DNA of 64,000 nt from Anaerolineales bacterium (GCA_030583905.1 CP129481.1:2758136-2822135); one strand, 5' to 3'; positions 8,853 through 18,673 are shown, numbered from the stretch's first letter. The notes: generated by a model not told the origin, from the letters alone. Program-made: numbers and translations.

Positions 8853-10166
8853 ATGAAAACCCTGAAACACATCAGCTATTCGTTCGGTAATTTTGCAAAC
8901 ACCATTGCCTATCAGGTGTTCGGCAACCGCATTAACTTCTATTACGTTGACGTTCTTGGATTGAATGCAAGCCTGGCGGGAATTTTATGGAGCATTTACG
9001 GCTTGTGGAATGCAGTCAACGACCCGCTGATGGGGCAGGTCTCCGACAGGACGCGCTCGCGTTTTGGGCGGCGCGTGCCCTACGTAGCGTTCGGCGCAAT
9101 ACCACTGGGACTATCGTTCTTCTTCCTGTGGACACCGCCGAGTCAAAGTCCCTGGGTGCTGGCAGCGTACTTCCTGATGATCCTGTTCATCTTCGATACC
9201 ATCTACAGCCTGACACTCATTGCCTACAACTCGCTCTTTACGGAAGTCGCCCCCACACCGCGCGACCGCATCGATCTTTCAGTGGTGCGCGAGATCCTCG
9301 CCACGGTCGCTTTGCTGGCGGCGTTCATCCTTGCGCCCATCCTTGCAGAACAGGTCGGCTACATCACGATGGGCGCGATCATGGGGACGCTCATCGCGGC
9401 GGGCTATTTGATCGCCATGATCGGCGTAAAAGAAAAACCGATCGACGAAGCGAAAGAGCAGGCGCTTGGTTTGCGCGCATCGCTCAAGATCGTACTGGCA
9501 AACCAGCCCTTTCGCTGGTTCCTCGGCGCGAACATCGCCAAGGAATACATCTGGCTGTTGCTCGCCGCCATACTCCCGTTCTGGCGCAAGTACGCGCTCG
9601 ACATCCAGGGTGAAGTGGATGTGTTCGGCATGAACCTCGGACCGGGTGACGCGGAAGCCGTCCTGCTCGGTCTGCCGATCCTGCTGACGATTCCCTTCGT
9701 AATGATCTGGCGTCCGGTCGTCCGCAAACTCGGCTATCGCAAAACATGGATTCTTGGCGCATTCGCCTTCATCCCGGGCTTGATCGCCGTCACCTTCGCC
9801 TCGGACTTCTACTCCGGCTTGCTCGGCACCATGCTGGTCATCCCCGGGCTCGCCAACTCGATGATCATGCCCTTCCCAGTCATCTCCGAGATCATTGACA
9901 ACGACGCCGAGCAGCATGGAGGGTATCGCCGCGAAGGCATCTTCTTCGGCATGAACGGCGGCATCACCAAGCTGGCATTCTCAGCGCAGGGCATCCTGTT
10001 CGCCATCGTCACTGCCTCGACAGGTTTCGCAGAGGGCAGTGACGTGCAGACCGAATCTGCGATCTGGGGCATCCGTTTCCTGATCGGCATCACACCCATT
10101 ATTGCCGCACTGATCGTCGCCTTTTGCATGTGGAAATATCCGCTCGGACGGGAACATCACAACTAA
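8853..10166 (+). CDS. MFS transporter, glycoside-pentoside-hexuronide symporter (MelB) type
   Basis: A 437-residue membrane protein with about 12 transmembrane segments. The start LKHISYSFGNFANTIAYQVF and the loop DRTRSRFGRRVPYVAFGAIP after helix 2 are typical of GPH sugar:cation symporters, as is NDPLMGQVSD. It should import a glycoside or related solute with H+ or Na+; the substrate cannot be read from sequence. GAGGAG sits six bases before the ATG. Only 6 nt separate it from the following translocase-like gene, so the two are probably co-transcribed. Confidence 0.85.
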   Translation: MKTLKHISYSFGNFANTIAYQVFGNRINFYYVDVLGLNASLAGILWSIYGLWNAVNDPLMGQVSDRTRSRFGRRVPYVAFGAIPLGLSFFFLWTPPSQSPWVLAAYFLMILFIFDTIYSLTLIAYNSLFTEVAPTPRDRIDLSVVREILATVALLAAFILAPILAEQVGYITMGAIMGTLIAAGYLIAMIGVKEKPIDEAKEQALGLRASLKIVLANQPFRWFLGANIAKEYIWLLLAAILPFWRKYALDIQGEVDVFGMNLGPGDAEAVLLGLPILLTIPFVMIWRPVVRKLGYRKTWILGAFAFIPGLIAVTFASDFYSGLLGTMLVIPGLANSMIMPFPVISEIIDNDAEQHGGYRREGIFFGMNGGITKLAFSAQGILFAIVTASTGFAEGSDVQTESAIWGIRFLIGITPIIAALIVAFCMWKYPLGREHHN

Positions 10167-10172
10167 TCCCTT

Positions 10173-13100
10173 ATGGCATCCCGCATTCGCGCAATCCTAA
10201 ACCTGCAACCCGGCGAAGAAAAGAACGTCTTCCTGATGGTCGTCCAGTATTTTTTCATGGGCGCCGCCATGCTGTTCGTACAGTCCGCTTCGCTGGCGTT
10301 GTTCTTCACCGCCTGGGATTCCACCGCGATGCCGTATATCTACCTCGGCATTGCGATCATCGTCTCCACCATCACCGCCTCGTTCCTTAAAATATCCGAG
10401 CGCACCTCGCTGGCGCGCTTCCTCGTCCTGTGCCTGCTTTTTCTTTTGGCAGGCAGCATCGCCCTCCGCATCGGGCTGTCATTGACCGCCTCCAAGTGGC
10501 TGATGCTGGCATTGCCCATCTGGTCGCAGACGCTCGTCAACATCTGCATGACCGCCTTCTGGACTCTTGCAGGTAACATCTTTGACGTGCGGCAAGGCAA
10601 GCGCATCTTCGGGTTGATGAACGCGGGGTCGTGGCTGGCGTATGTGGTCATGGGTCCGTTCACCACGCCGCTGGTCAACGTGCTCGGCACCGAGAACCTG
10701 TATCTGGTCATCGCCGCGTGTCTGTTCCTTGCGTTCGTCTTTCAGCAGATCATCGTCCGCGCCAATCCCGGCACCTCCGCCCGCCCGGAAATCCTCGACG
10801 ACGAGACTCAAAAAACCTCCACTACACAACTGTTCCGCAACCGCTACATCCTGCTGATCTTCGCGCTCATCACATTTTGGCGCGTCTCCTACTTCATCCT
10901 CGACAACGTCTTCTATGACCGCGCCGCCCTGCAATTCCCATCGGCAGATGAATTGGCGGGCTTCATCGGCGGATTCTTCGGCTTGGCGGGATTGCTCGGA
11001 TTCATCACTGACACCTTTTTGACAGGACGCATCGTCTCACGCTTCGGCTTGCGTGCCGGACTCCTAACCACTCCCACGCTGACGGTTCTCAGCATAGTGG
11101 CATTGGCGCTCACCGGCACAATCGATCCCACACTGGTCACGTTACTCTTCTGGCTGTCCGTTGCAGGGAAGTTCACCAACGAAGGCTTGGGCTTCTCGCT
11201 CGACCAGACCGCAACCAATGTTCTATACCAACCAATTCAAAAGATCCGCACCCGCGCCCAGACCTTCACTGAAGGAATCGTCCAGCCGCTTGCCATTGGT
11301 CTCGCAGGCGGATTGCTGCTGTTGTTCAACACCATCCTGAAATTCAACGTCATTCAGTTAACCTACATCTACTTGATCGCCGCCGCTGGATGGATCGCGG
11401 TCGCCGTCGCGCTCATCCGCGCCTACCCCATCGCGCTGACCGAAGCCCTGCACAAGCGGCGTTTCGGCGACAAGGGCATCCTGCTGACGGACATGGCGAG
11501 CATCGAGATCATTCAAAAAGCGTTCAAAAGTCCGCATCCCACCGAAGTTTTATACGCGCTCGACCTGCTGGAGCGAAGCGAAAGCAAAACGCTGCCAGAC
11601 GATCTGATCGGCTTGATAGATTCACCGCTGGCGGAAGTCCGTAAAAACGTGATGAAACGCATCGAACGCCTGAGAATCGTGGATGCCCTCCCCATCATAC
11701 AAAAGCGATTGAAAATGGAAGATGACCCCACCGTGCGCGAAGCCGCCGCCCGCACACTGACCGTTTTAGGTGAAGACAAGAACGCATCCCTGGAGTTACT
11801 GAACGATGCCGATGCATTCATCCAACGCGGGGCGCTGATCGGGTTGCTGAAGTCCCAGCCGCTGGATGAAATTCCTGATGCGGCGGAACGTTTGAATAGA
11901 TCGATCAGATCGCGGAAGGCGGAAGATCATACCGAAGCCGCGCAATTGATCGCGGAAGCCGCCAACCCCGCGCTCGGCGAAATGCTCCTGCCGCTTCTGC
12001 GAGAAGAAAATATCACCGCCAAAAATGCCGCCCTGCGTGCCGCAGCAAAAACCGGAAATCCTGTCATTTATCGGGATGTCATCCCCGCATTGGGTTCGCC
12101 ACAGACGAGAAGCCTGGCATTTAGCGCCTTGACGGCAGGCGGGAACGAGGCATTGCCCGAGATCATCAGATCGCTGGAGGACGAGTCCCTGCACCGCCGC
12201 ATCCATCTGCGGCTGATCCGCGCCTGCTCGAACGTCAAGAGCGAGGCGGCGATCCGCGTGTTGGAGGGATTGATCCCACACCGCAACGCGAACATCCGAT
12301 CACGGGCGTTGACCGCCCTGCGCGATTGCCGATTCCAGCCCGGGGGAGAATCGCTTCACCGGATCGAGGGGCAGGTTGAGGCGGAGTTCCGACGCGCAGC
12401 TTGGTTATTGGCATGCTTCCACGATCTGGACAAATCTTCCAAAACGGAAGCAGTTAGCCGGGCGGCAGATCAGGACATCGAGGAGACCATCCAGCGCCTG
12501 TTCCTGTTGTTCTGGTTCATGTATCCGCCGCAATCCATCATGCGGGCGCAAAAAGCCATCAAACGGCGGGACGCGAACCGCAGGTCGTATGCCATCGAGG
12601 TTGTGGATGCCACGCTATCGAAGGCACATAAAACGCCGTTCATCGCCCTGCTGGAGAGCCTGCCCGCAAAGGAACGGCTCGAACGGATGGGCATGGCGTA
12701 CAAACAATTGGCATATCCGCCCGCCGCACGACTGGTGGATATTTTGGAGAACGACCTGGCAAAGGACAATCCCTGGCTGGTGGCAACTGCCATCGAAGCC
12801 GCGAATGACTTTGGCATTTTGGCGCAAGATGACAATCTTCAGATGCTGTCGAAGTCGAGCGAGTCATTGGTGATTCGCATGGTCAACCAGATCAATTCGG
12901 AGGAAATGATGTTAACCACCGTGGAACGCGTGATCATTTTAAAATCCTTGAGCATGTTCGCAGATACGCCCGATGAGGCGCTCGCTGAACTTGCAGATTT
13001 GTTGCAGGAAGTGGAAGTCCAGCCCGGCGAGACCATCGTAAAGCAGGGAGACGCAGGCGACAGCATGTATATCGTTGTAAACGGCAAAGTGGATGTGATG

Positions 13101-13355
13101 GACGGCAACAAAGTCCTGAATCAACTCGGCGCACGGACGGTCTTCGGCGAACTCTCGTTATTGGATTCGTCCCCGCGTACCGCCACCATCCGCGCCGTGG
13201 AGGAGACGACGCTTCTTCGGCTTGACCAGACGCCTTTTTACGAAATCATGAGCGATTACGTGGAAGTGGCGATGGGTACGATCCAAATGCTGACCCGCAA
13301 CCTGCGCGCACGCACCAGCGATGTGGTGGAATTGAATAGGATGCTGGGGGAGTGA
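10173..13355 (+). CDS. Nucleotide-translocase-like membrane protein with HEAT repeats and C-terminal cNMP-binding domain
   Basis: A 1060-residue three-part protein. Residues about 1-430 form a multi-helix membrane domain resembling the Npt/ATP-ADP translocase and MFS family. Residues about 450-900 are helical and HEAT-like (repeated patterns such as LIDSPLAEVRKNVMKRIERL and VREAAARTLTVLG). Residues about 935-1050 are a CRP-like nucleotide-binding domain: VEVQPGETIVKQGDAGDSMY, VVNGKVDVM, FGELSLLDSSPRTATIRA. The last motif matches a phosphate-binding cassette. A transporter or sensor gated by a cyclic nucleotide is plausible, but the function is unknown. Confidence 0.8.
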   Translation: MASRIRAILNLQPGEEKNVFLMVVQYFFMGAAMLFVQSASLALFFTAWDSTAMPYIYLGIAIIVSTITASFLKISERTSLARFLVLCLLFLLAGSIALRIGLSLTASKWLMLALPIWSQTLVNICMTAFWTLAGNIFDVRQGKRIFGLMNAGSWLAYVVMGPFTTPLVNVLGTENLYLVIAACLFLAFVFQQIIVRANPGTSARPEILDDETQKTSTTQLFRNRYILLIFALITFWRVSYFILDNVFYDRAALQFPSADELAGFIGGFFGLAGLLGFITDTFLTGRIVSRFGLRAGLLTTPTLTVLSIVALALTGTIDPTLVTLLFWLSVAGKFTNEGLGFSLDQTATNVLYQPIQKIRTRAQTFTEGIVQPLAIGLAGGLLLLFNTILKFNVIQLTYIYLIAAAGWIAVAVALIRAYPIALTEALHKRRFGDKGILLTDMASIEIIQKAFKSPHPTEVLYALDLLERSESKTLPDDLIGLIDSPLAEVRKNVMKRIERLRIVDALPIIQKRLKMEDDPTVREAAARTLTVLGEDKNASLELLNDADAFIQRGALIGLLKSQPLDEIPDAAERLNRSIRSRKAEDHTEAAQLIAEAANPALGEMLLPLLREENITAKNAALRAAAKTGNPVIYRDVIPALGSPQTRSLAFSALTAGGNEALPEIIRSLEDESLHRRIHLRLIRACSNVKSEAAIRVLEGLIPHRNANIRSRALTALRDCRFQPGGESLHRIEGQVEAEFRRAAWLLACFHDLDKSSKTEAVSRAADQDIEETIQRLFLLFWFMYPPQSIMRAQKAIKRRDANRRSYAIEVVDATLSKAHKTPFIALLESLPAKERLERMGMAYKQLAYPPAARLVDILENDLAKDNPWLVATAIEAANDFGILAQDDNLQMLSKSSESLVIRMVNQINSEEMMLTTVERVIILKSLSMFADTPDEALAELADLLQEVEVQPGETIVKQGDAGDSMYIVVNGKVDVMDGNKVLNQLGARTVFGELSLLDSSPRTATIRAVEETTLLRLDQTPFYEIMSDYVEVAMGTIQMLTRNLRARTSDVVELNRMLGE

Positions 13356-13407
13356 GTGGCAAATATATTTAACAGATAGCAATGAATAAAAGGTGAAAAG
13401 AGGTTAC

Positions 13408-14838
13408 ATGCACATCCCGCAAACTGGTTTATCCAAACAGGAGATCCTTGCCACGCTACGAGCCTTCAAATCCCGCGACATGGATTGGAAGGCGGGCAAG
13501 GTTTTTTGCTACGTCTACAACCCGGGTGATGATCCAGCCGAAGTCACGAAGGAAGCGTATCTCGAATTCCTGACCGAGAACGGGCTCGACCCGACGGTCT
13601 TTCCATCCATGCTGAAACTCGAAACGGATGTCGTCCGCATGGTCATCAATCTCCTGCGCGGCGACGCAAATGCTGTCGGGCATCTCACCTCGGGCGGGAC
13701 GGAGAGCATTATGCTCGCTGTGAAAACCGCGCGCGACAAAGCCCGCGCCGAAAAGCCGCACATCAAAGAACCTGAGATAGTATTACCCAAAACAGCGCAC
13801 GCCGCGTTCCACAAAGCCGCACATTACCTGAGCATCAAGCCCGTCGTCGTGGACATTGACCCGCAGACCTTCAAAGTCCGCGCGGAAGATATGGAGAAAG
13901 CCATTACCGAGAACACGATCCTGTTGGTCGCATCCGCGCCGAGTTATTCGCAGGGTGTCATTGACCCCATCACAGAGATCGGCGCAATTGCGCAAAAACA
14001 TAACCTGCTCTTCCACGTGGACGCCTGTGTCGGCGGCGTTCATCTCTCGTTCATGCGCAAGATGGGATACGACATACCTGGTTTCGATTTCACAGTCCCC
14101 GGCGTCACGTCCATTTCTACCGACCTGCACAAATATGGGTATGCGGCGAAGGGCTGTTCGGTCATCATGTACCGCAGCAGGGACATCCGCAAATATCAGA
14201 TCTTCGCCTGCACCGACACAACCGCCTACACGCTCATCAATCCCACCATGCTGAGCACAAAAAGCGGCGGTCCGTATGCGGGCGCATGGGCAGTGTTGAA
14301 TTTTCTCGGCGAAGAAGGCTACACCCGCATCATCCAAACCGTGCAGGACGCCACACAAAAACTGATGGACGGCATTAACGCCATACCTGAACTGCGCGTG
14401 CTGGGAGAGCCGGCGATGAGCATGTTCTCCTTCGCATCGGATTCGCTCAACGTCTATCAACTCGCGGATGAGATGGGCAAACGCAGCTGGTATTTACAAG
14501 GACAGTTCTCCACGTCTCTGACTCCCCGCAACCTGCACATCTCCATCAGCTTCGGCAACGCCCACAGCGTGGACTCCCTGCTGGCAGACCTGCGTGAGTG
14601 TATTAAGATCGTCAAAGCCAAAGAGCCGATCGATTCAGACGCGATACGGCAGATGGTCGGGATGGCGATTCAAAGTCCGGACCCCGAGGCGGCATTCGGT
14701 CAACTTGCCGCATCCGCCGGGCTGACGGGCACCGACCTCCCCAGCGAAATGTCGTTCATCAACGAAGTCATGGATGCGTTGCCGGATGAGATCTGCAATA
14801 TGTTTTTGATAAACTATTTCAATGATCTATATGTATAG
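13408..14838 (+). CDS. PLP-dependent decarboxylase/lyase, sphingosine-1-phosphate-lyase type
   Basis: A 476-residue group II PLP enzyme. The start IPQTGLSKQEIL..LKSRDMDWKAGKVFCYVYNPG closely follows the S1P lyase pattern, as do LTSGGTESIMLAVKTARD, HVDACVGG and STDLHKYGYAAKG, in which Lys242 should bind PLP. It probably cleaves a phosphorylated long-chain amino alcohol or decarboxylates an amino acid. The start is the ATG at 13408, with AGAGG five bases upstream; an in-frame GTG at 13393 is less well placed. It lacks the membrane anchor of eukaryotic enzymes. The ankyrin gene follows after 8 nt. Confidence 0.85.
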   Translation: MHIPQTGLSKQEILATLRAFKSRDMDWKAGKVFCYVYNPGDDPAEVTKEAYLEFLTENGLDPTVFPSMLKLETDVVRMVINLLRGDANAVGHLTSGGTESIMLAVKTARDKARAEKPHIKEPEIVLPKTAHAAFHKAAHYLSIKPVVVDIDPQTFKVRAEDMEKAITENTILLVASAPSYSQGVIDPITEIGAIAQKHNLLFHVDACVGGVHLSFMRKMGYDIPGFDFTVPGVTSISTDLHKYGYAAKGCSVIMYRSRDIRKYQIFACTDTTAYTLINPTMLSTKSGGPYAGAWAVLNFLGEEGYTRIIQTVQDATQKLMDGINAIPELRVLGEPAMSMFSFASDSLNVYQLADEMGKRSWYLQGQFSTSLTPRNLHISISFGNAHSVDSLLADLRECIKIVKAKEPIDSDAIRQMVGMAIQSPDPEAAFGQLAASAGLTGTDLPSEMSFINEVMDALPDEICNMFLINYFNDLYV

Positions 14839-14846
14839 GAGAAAAA

Positions 14847-15242
14847 ATGGATAAAATCCCCGCGCTCGAAGCAAGCCTTGTGGAAGAATTTGTCGGCAAC
14901 GCGCATGGGAATTTTGCACGCGTGAAGGAACTGCTCGAACAGCATCCGAGTCTTGTCAACGCCGCATGGGACTGGGGCGGCGGCGATTTTGAATCCGCGC
15001 TGGGGGCGGCTTCGCACATGGGGAACAAACAGATCGCGAATTACCTGCTCGAACACGGTGCGCGGTTGGATATTTTCGCCGCCGCCATGCTCGGCAAATT
15101 GGACGTGGTCAAAGCCGCGCTGACCGCCTACCCCGATACCATCGACACTCTCGGTCCGCACGGCATTCCGCTCATCACGCACGCTGAAGCAGGCGGTGAA
15201 GATGCAAAAGCCGTATTGGAGTATTTAGATTCGCTTGAGTAG
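14847..15242 (+). CDS. Ankyrin-repeat protein
   Basis: A 131-residue soluble protein with about three ankyrin-like repeats: GNFARVKELLEQHPSLVNAAWDWG, GNKQIANYLLEHGARLDIFAAAMLG and KLDVVKAALTAYPD. These scaffold protein contacts. AGGAG is five bases before the ATG, and the gene sits 8 nt behind the PLP lyase, so they are likely an operon. No catalytic motif is visible. Confidence 0.8.
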   Translation: MDKIPALEASLVEEFVGNAHGNFARVKELLEQHPSLVNAAWDWGGGDFESALGAASHMGNKQIANYLLEHGARLDIFAAAMLGKLDVVKAALTAYPDTIDTLGPHGIPLITHAEAGGEDAKAVLEYLDSLE

Positions 15243-15250
15243 CAATTTTA

Positions 15251-15302
15251 CGGAGCGCGGACTTCAATCCGCAATTCTAAAGCAGACTAAAGTCTGCCTC
15301 CG
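15251..15302. repeat. Intergenic double-hairpin palindromic repeat
   Basis: An outer stem CGGAG/CTCCG (15251-15255 and 15298-15302) encloses two hairpins: GCGGA/TCCGC (15257-15272) and GCAGACT/AGTCTGC (15282-15288 and 15291-15297). It has the same plan as the element at 1288-1355 with different stem sequences, and fills most of the gap between the ankyrin and YfcC genes. Confidence 0.75.
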
Positions 15303-15321
15303 ATCATAACAGGAGCCACCC

Positions 15322-16770
15322 ATGGAACAAAAATCAGGCGCGCAGATCAGCCGGAAGGCTTTCATCCAATCCGTTCTCATCCTGCTGGCATTGATGGTCG
15401 TTTCAGGAATTCTGACGCTCGTCATCCCTGCAGGCGAATACCAGCGCGTCGAAGTGGATGGACGCGAGACCATCATCCCTGATTCGTTCGCCTTCACCGC
15501 CCGCCCCGACTATCTGCTCTGGCGCTGGTTCCTCGCCCCGCTCGAAGTGCTGACAGGTCCCGACAGCCTGACCATCATTGTCATCACTGTCTTCATTCTC
15601 ATGGTCGGCGTTGCCTTCGCCATCATGGACAAAAGCGGAATTCTCAAATCCGCCCTGGCGCGCATCGTCAAACGCTTCGAGAATCGGAAATACACGCTTT
15701 TACTGGTCATCACCTTTTTCTTCATGACGCTGGGCGCGTTCTTTGGTATCTTCGAAGAGGTCGTGCCGCTCGTGCCGTTGATGATCGCGCTCTCCTACTC
15801 CCTCGGCTGGGACACGCTGACGGGCTTGGGTATGTCCATCCTCGCCACCAATATGGGCTTCTCCGCCGCCATCACCAACCCGTTCACCATCGGCGTGGCA
15901 CAGGGAATTGCAAAACTGCCCGCTTTTTCGGGTTCGGGCTATCGCATCATCGTCTTTATCTTCTTTTATATTTTGCTGGCGATCTTCCTCACCCGCCATG
16001 CAAAAAAAGTGGAAGCGAACGCCAAAGCATCGCCCGTATATGAAGAAGAACAAGCCACCCGCGAAAAATATGCACACTTCACTGCCGCATCCATCGCGGA
16101 TGAAAATCCGCGCACCACGCCTGCCATCCTGTTCCTGCTTGCCTGCATGACGCTGATGTTTGTCACCCTGTTCGCCGCGCCATTCGTCCCAGTCATCGGC
16201 GACCTTGCGCTGCCCATCGTCGGGTTGCTGTTCCTCGTCGCAGGCATCGGATCAGGACTTATCGCAGGCGTGGGAAAAGCCGCATGGTCAGCGGCAGGCG
16301 AAGGCTTGGCAGGAATCGCGCCCGCCATCCCATTGATCTTGATGGCGGCAAGCGTCAAATACATCATCGCTTCGGGCGGCATCCTCGATACCATTTTGCA
16401 CAATGCGGCAAATGCGTTTCAAGGTGCCAGCCCCGTCGCCGCCGCATTGCTGATCTATTTCCTCACACTCGGCATCGAGTTCGTCGTCTCCAGCGGTTCG
16501 GCAAAAGCGTTCCTGCTTATGCCGATCATGGTTCCGCTCGCGGACCTCGTCGGCGTCACGCGCCAAACCGCCGTGCTTGCCTATGTCTTCGGTGATGGCT
16601 TCTCCAACCTTGCCTACCCCACCAGCGCTGTCCTGCTTATCTGCCTCGGGCTGACCGCCGTCACCTACCCCAAATGGTTGAAGTGGGTCATGGGCTTGTG
16701 GATCTGGGTGATCCTCGCCTCGCTCGGTTTCCTTGCCATCGCGGTGATGATCCACTATGGACCGTTCTAA
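15322..16770 (+). CDS. YfcC-family membrane carrier
   Basis: A 482-residue membrane protein with about 12 helices, of the YfcC/C4-dicarboxylate-carrier-like superfamily. Family features include VIPAGEYQRVEVDGR near residue 35, FGIFEEVVPLVPLMIALSYSLGWD and NMGFSAAITNPFTIGVAQ in a re-entrant region, and EFVVSSGSAKAFLLMPIMVPLADL in the second half. These carriers are thought to move amino acids, peptides or dicarboxylates; the substrate is not known. Its stop codon abuts the ATG of the DUF2817 peptidase, suggesting that carrier and hydrolase act on related molecules. Confidence 0.85.
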   Translation: MEQKSGAQISRKAFIQSVLILLALMVVSGILTLVIPAGEYQRVEVDGRETIIPDSFAFTARPDYLLWRWFLAPLEVLTGPDSLTIIVITVFILMVGVAFAIMDKSGILKSALARIVKRFENRKYTLLLVITFFFMTLGAFFGIFEEVVPLVPLMIALSYSLGWDTLTGLGMSILATNMGFSAAITNPFTIGVAQGIAKLPAFSGSGYRIIVFIFFYILLAIFLTRHAKKVEANAKASPVYEEEQATREKYAHFTAASIADENPRTTPAILFLLACMTLMFVTLFAAPFVPVIGDLALPIVGLLFLVAGIGSGLIAGVGKAAWSAAGEGLAGIAPAIPLILMAASVKYIIASGGILDTILHNAANAFQGASPVAAALLIYFLTLGIEFVVSSGSAKAFLLMPIMVPLADLVGVTRQTAVLAYVFGDGFSNLAYPTSAVLLICLGLTAVTYPKWLKWVMGLWIWVILASLGFLAIAVMIHYGPF

Positions 16771-17886
16771 ATGATCGACATCCCTGCGACGTACGAATCC
16801 TCGCGCGACAGATTCCGCGCCTCGCTCGCCTCTTTCTCGGACCTCGGGTTTGCTCCTGTTTTAACAAGCATTCCCCTGGCTGACGATTCTGGCTTAACGA
16901 TCGATATTATCCGCACAGATGCGACACGCGATAAACAAAGACTGCTTATCCTGACCACAGGCTTGCACGGCATCGAAGGGTATGTCGGCGCTGGAATTTT
17001 GAAACTCTTCACCGAAGAATACCTGCCGCGCTTCGATCCCGAAACGACAGGTGTTCTGCTTGTTCACCCCATCAATCCATATGGGATGAAACACCGCATG
17101 CGCGTCAACAAGAATAATGTGGATTTGAACCGCAATTTCAACGACAACTTCGAGACTATGAAGTCCATTAATCCGCACTACGAATCCATGGATTTTCTAC
17201 TCAACCCCGCGCGCGCATTGAAAAGCCCGCTGTATGAAAAATCGGCATTTTTCTTTAATACACTACAGGCGCTCCCAAAAGGCGTGAGCCATATCCGCGA
17301 AACGGCATTGATGGGACAATACCGTATAAAGGATGGGATGTATTTTGGCGGTTTCGAGATGCAGGAAGAAACACAGGTCATGATGAAGATCCTCGCATCT
17401 GCGCCCAATGACTACACGCAAATTGTTTTTTTAGATATTCACACCGGCTACGGTCCGCGCTGGCAAATGACATTGCTGAATCCGCCGTCAGAGAAGAAGA
17501 CAGCCGCAGAAACAGCAAGCAGGTTCAAGGTCCCGTCTGTGGCGGGCGTGAATCCAGATGAGTTCTATTCCATTAACGGGGATATGGTCGAGTATTTCTG
17601 CAAAATGCTGATGGCGAAGCATCCCGAAAAACAAGTTTATGCGGGCGCATTCGAGTTTGGCACGTATGGCGACTCGCTCTGGCAGGGCATCCGCAGTTTG
17701 CGAACAACGGTTTTGGAAAATATGCTGCGCCATTTCGACGGAAGTGAGGCAGCACGGAAATGGACGCTGCGTGAATACGATGAATTATTCCTTCCATCCG
17801 ATCCGAAGTGGCGCGAGAAAGCGGCGCACGATGCGCGCCAGGCGTTCGATGGCATATTTAGTACCGAAGGGTTCTTTGGAATTTAA
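16771..17886 (+). CDS. DUF2817 / M14-like metallopeptidase
   Basis: A 371-residue cytosolic protein of the DUF2817 family, related to M14 zinc carboxypeptidases. Likely zinc ligands are His66 and Glu69 in LTTGLHGIEG and His224 in FLDIHTGYGP. MRVNKNNVDLNRNFNDNF matches the substrate-binding Asn/Arg segment of M14 enzymes. EFGTYGD near residue 295 probably carries the catalytic Glu. The ATG directly follows the carrier's stop codon, so translation is probably coupled. The pair may import and hydrolyse a peptide or amide (inference). Confidence 0.8.
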   Translation: MIDIPATYESSRDRFRASLASFSDLGFAPVLTSIPLADDSGLTIDIIRTDATRDKQRLLILTTGLHGIEGYVGAGILKLFTEEYLPRFDPETTGVLLVHPINPYGMKHRMRVNKNNVDLNRNFNDNFETMKSINPHYESMDFLLNPARALKSPLYEKSAFFFNTLQALPKGVSHIRETALMGQYRIKDGMYFGGFEMQEETQVMMKILASAPNDYTQIVFLDIHTGYGPRWQMTLLNPPSEKKTAAETASRFKVPSVAGVNPDEFYSINGDMVEYFCKMLMAKHPEKQVYAGAFEFGTYGDSLWQGIRSLRTTVLENMLRHFDGSEAARKWTLREYDELFLPSDPKWREKAAHDARQAFDGIFSTEGFFGI

Positions 17887-17928
17887 TAATCAACGGCTAT
17901 ACTATAAAAAATCACCAAAGGAGTTGAC

Positions 17929-18663
17929 ATGAAGAAAAGAAATCGTTTAATAATCGGGGTGATCGCCTTGTTGCTTTTGGCTTGTGCCTGCCCCGCCACA
18001 AGCCTGCCGACATCCAACGCCCAGCCGACGAATCCGCCTTTTATTTACTCCACCTCTGCGGCTCCAACTGCTGAGCCAATTACGGAAATTGGGAATGTGA
18101 TATTTTCAGATGATTTTAGTGTTACCAGCCCGGAAATGGAAGCATTCTCAGATGAAAACGGCTCCACCGAAACCCGCAACGGCGTCTATGTCGTGCGCGC
18201 CATAAGCGACTTGTGGCACTGGGGAAGATCCAATTCGCAGTTCGGTGACACCGTCGTTGAAGTTGATGCGACAATGGCGGTCGGTCCATCCAATAACAAT
18301 GTCGGTTTTGGCGTGATCTGCCGCTTGAGCGAACGGGAAGACACGTCCATCGACGGCTACATGTTCGCGATCACTGCGGACGGTTACTACACCATCCGCA
18401 GCATCACTTCCAGTTCAATGAGCCCGCTGGTGGATTATGAATTCTCCAGCGTGATCAACCAGGGGAATGCCACGAACCGCATCCGCGCCTCCTGTAATGG
18501 GAACCAACTGAAACTTGAAGTCAACGGCACGGAAATCGCTTCTGCAACGACGATCGCCGATGGCTCCACGTTCGGCAGTATTGCCTTCTCGGCGATCTCC
18601 TTTGAGTCCGAGAACCGCACTGCCGAGGTTCACTTCGACAACCTTGTGGTCAGCAGACCGTAG
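17929..18663 (+). CDS. Lipoprotein with concanavalin-like (LamG/DUF1080-type) domain
   Basis: A 244-residue lipoprotein with a signal ending LLLLAC (Cys19) and a Thr/Pro-rich linker. The C-terminal 180 residues read as a jelly-roll: VIFSDDFSV near residue 62, FGDTVVEVDATMAVGPSNNN, VGFGVICRLS, GYMFAITADGYYTI, LKLEVNGTEIAS and AEVHFDNLVVSRP. Such domains bind or cut glycans, but no catalytic residues are evident. AAAGGAG is six bases upstream. It ends at a bidirectional terminator shared with the convergent ATP-grasp gene. Confidence 0.8.
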   Translation: MKKRNRLIIGVIALLLLACACPATSLPTSNAQPTNPPFIYSTSAAPTAEPITEIGNVIFSDDFSVTSPEMEAFSDENGSTETRNGVYVVRAISDLWHWGRSNSQFGDTVVEVDATMAVGPSNNNVGFGVICRLSEREDTSIDGYMFAITADGYYTIRSITSSSMSPLVDYEFSSVINQGNATNRIRASCNGNQLKLEVNGTEIASATTIADGSTFGSIAFSAISFESENRTAEVHFDNLVVSRP

Positions 18664-18673
18664 AATTAAAAAA

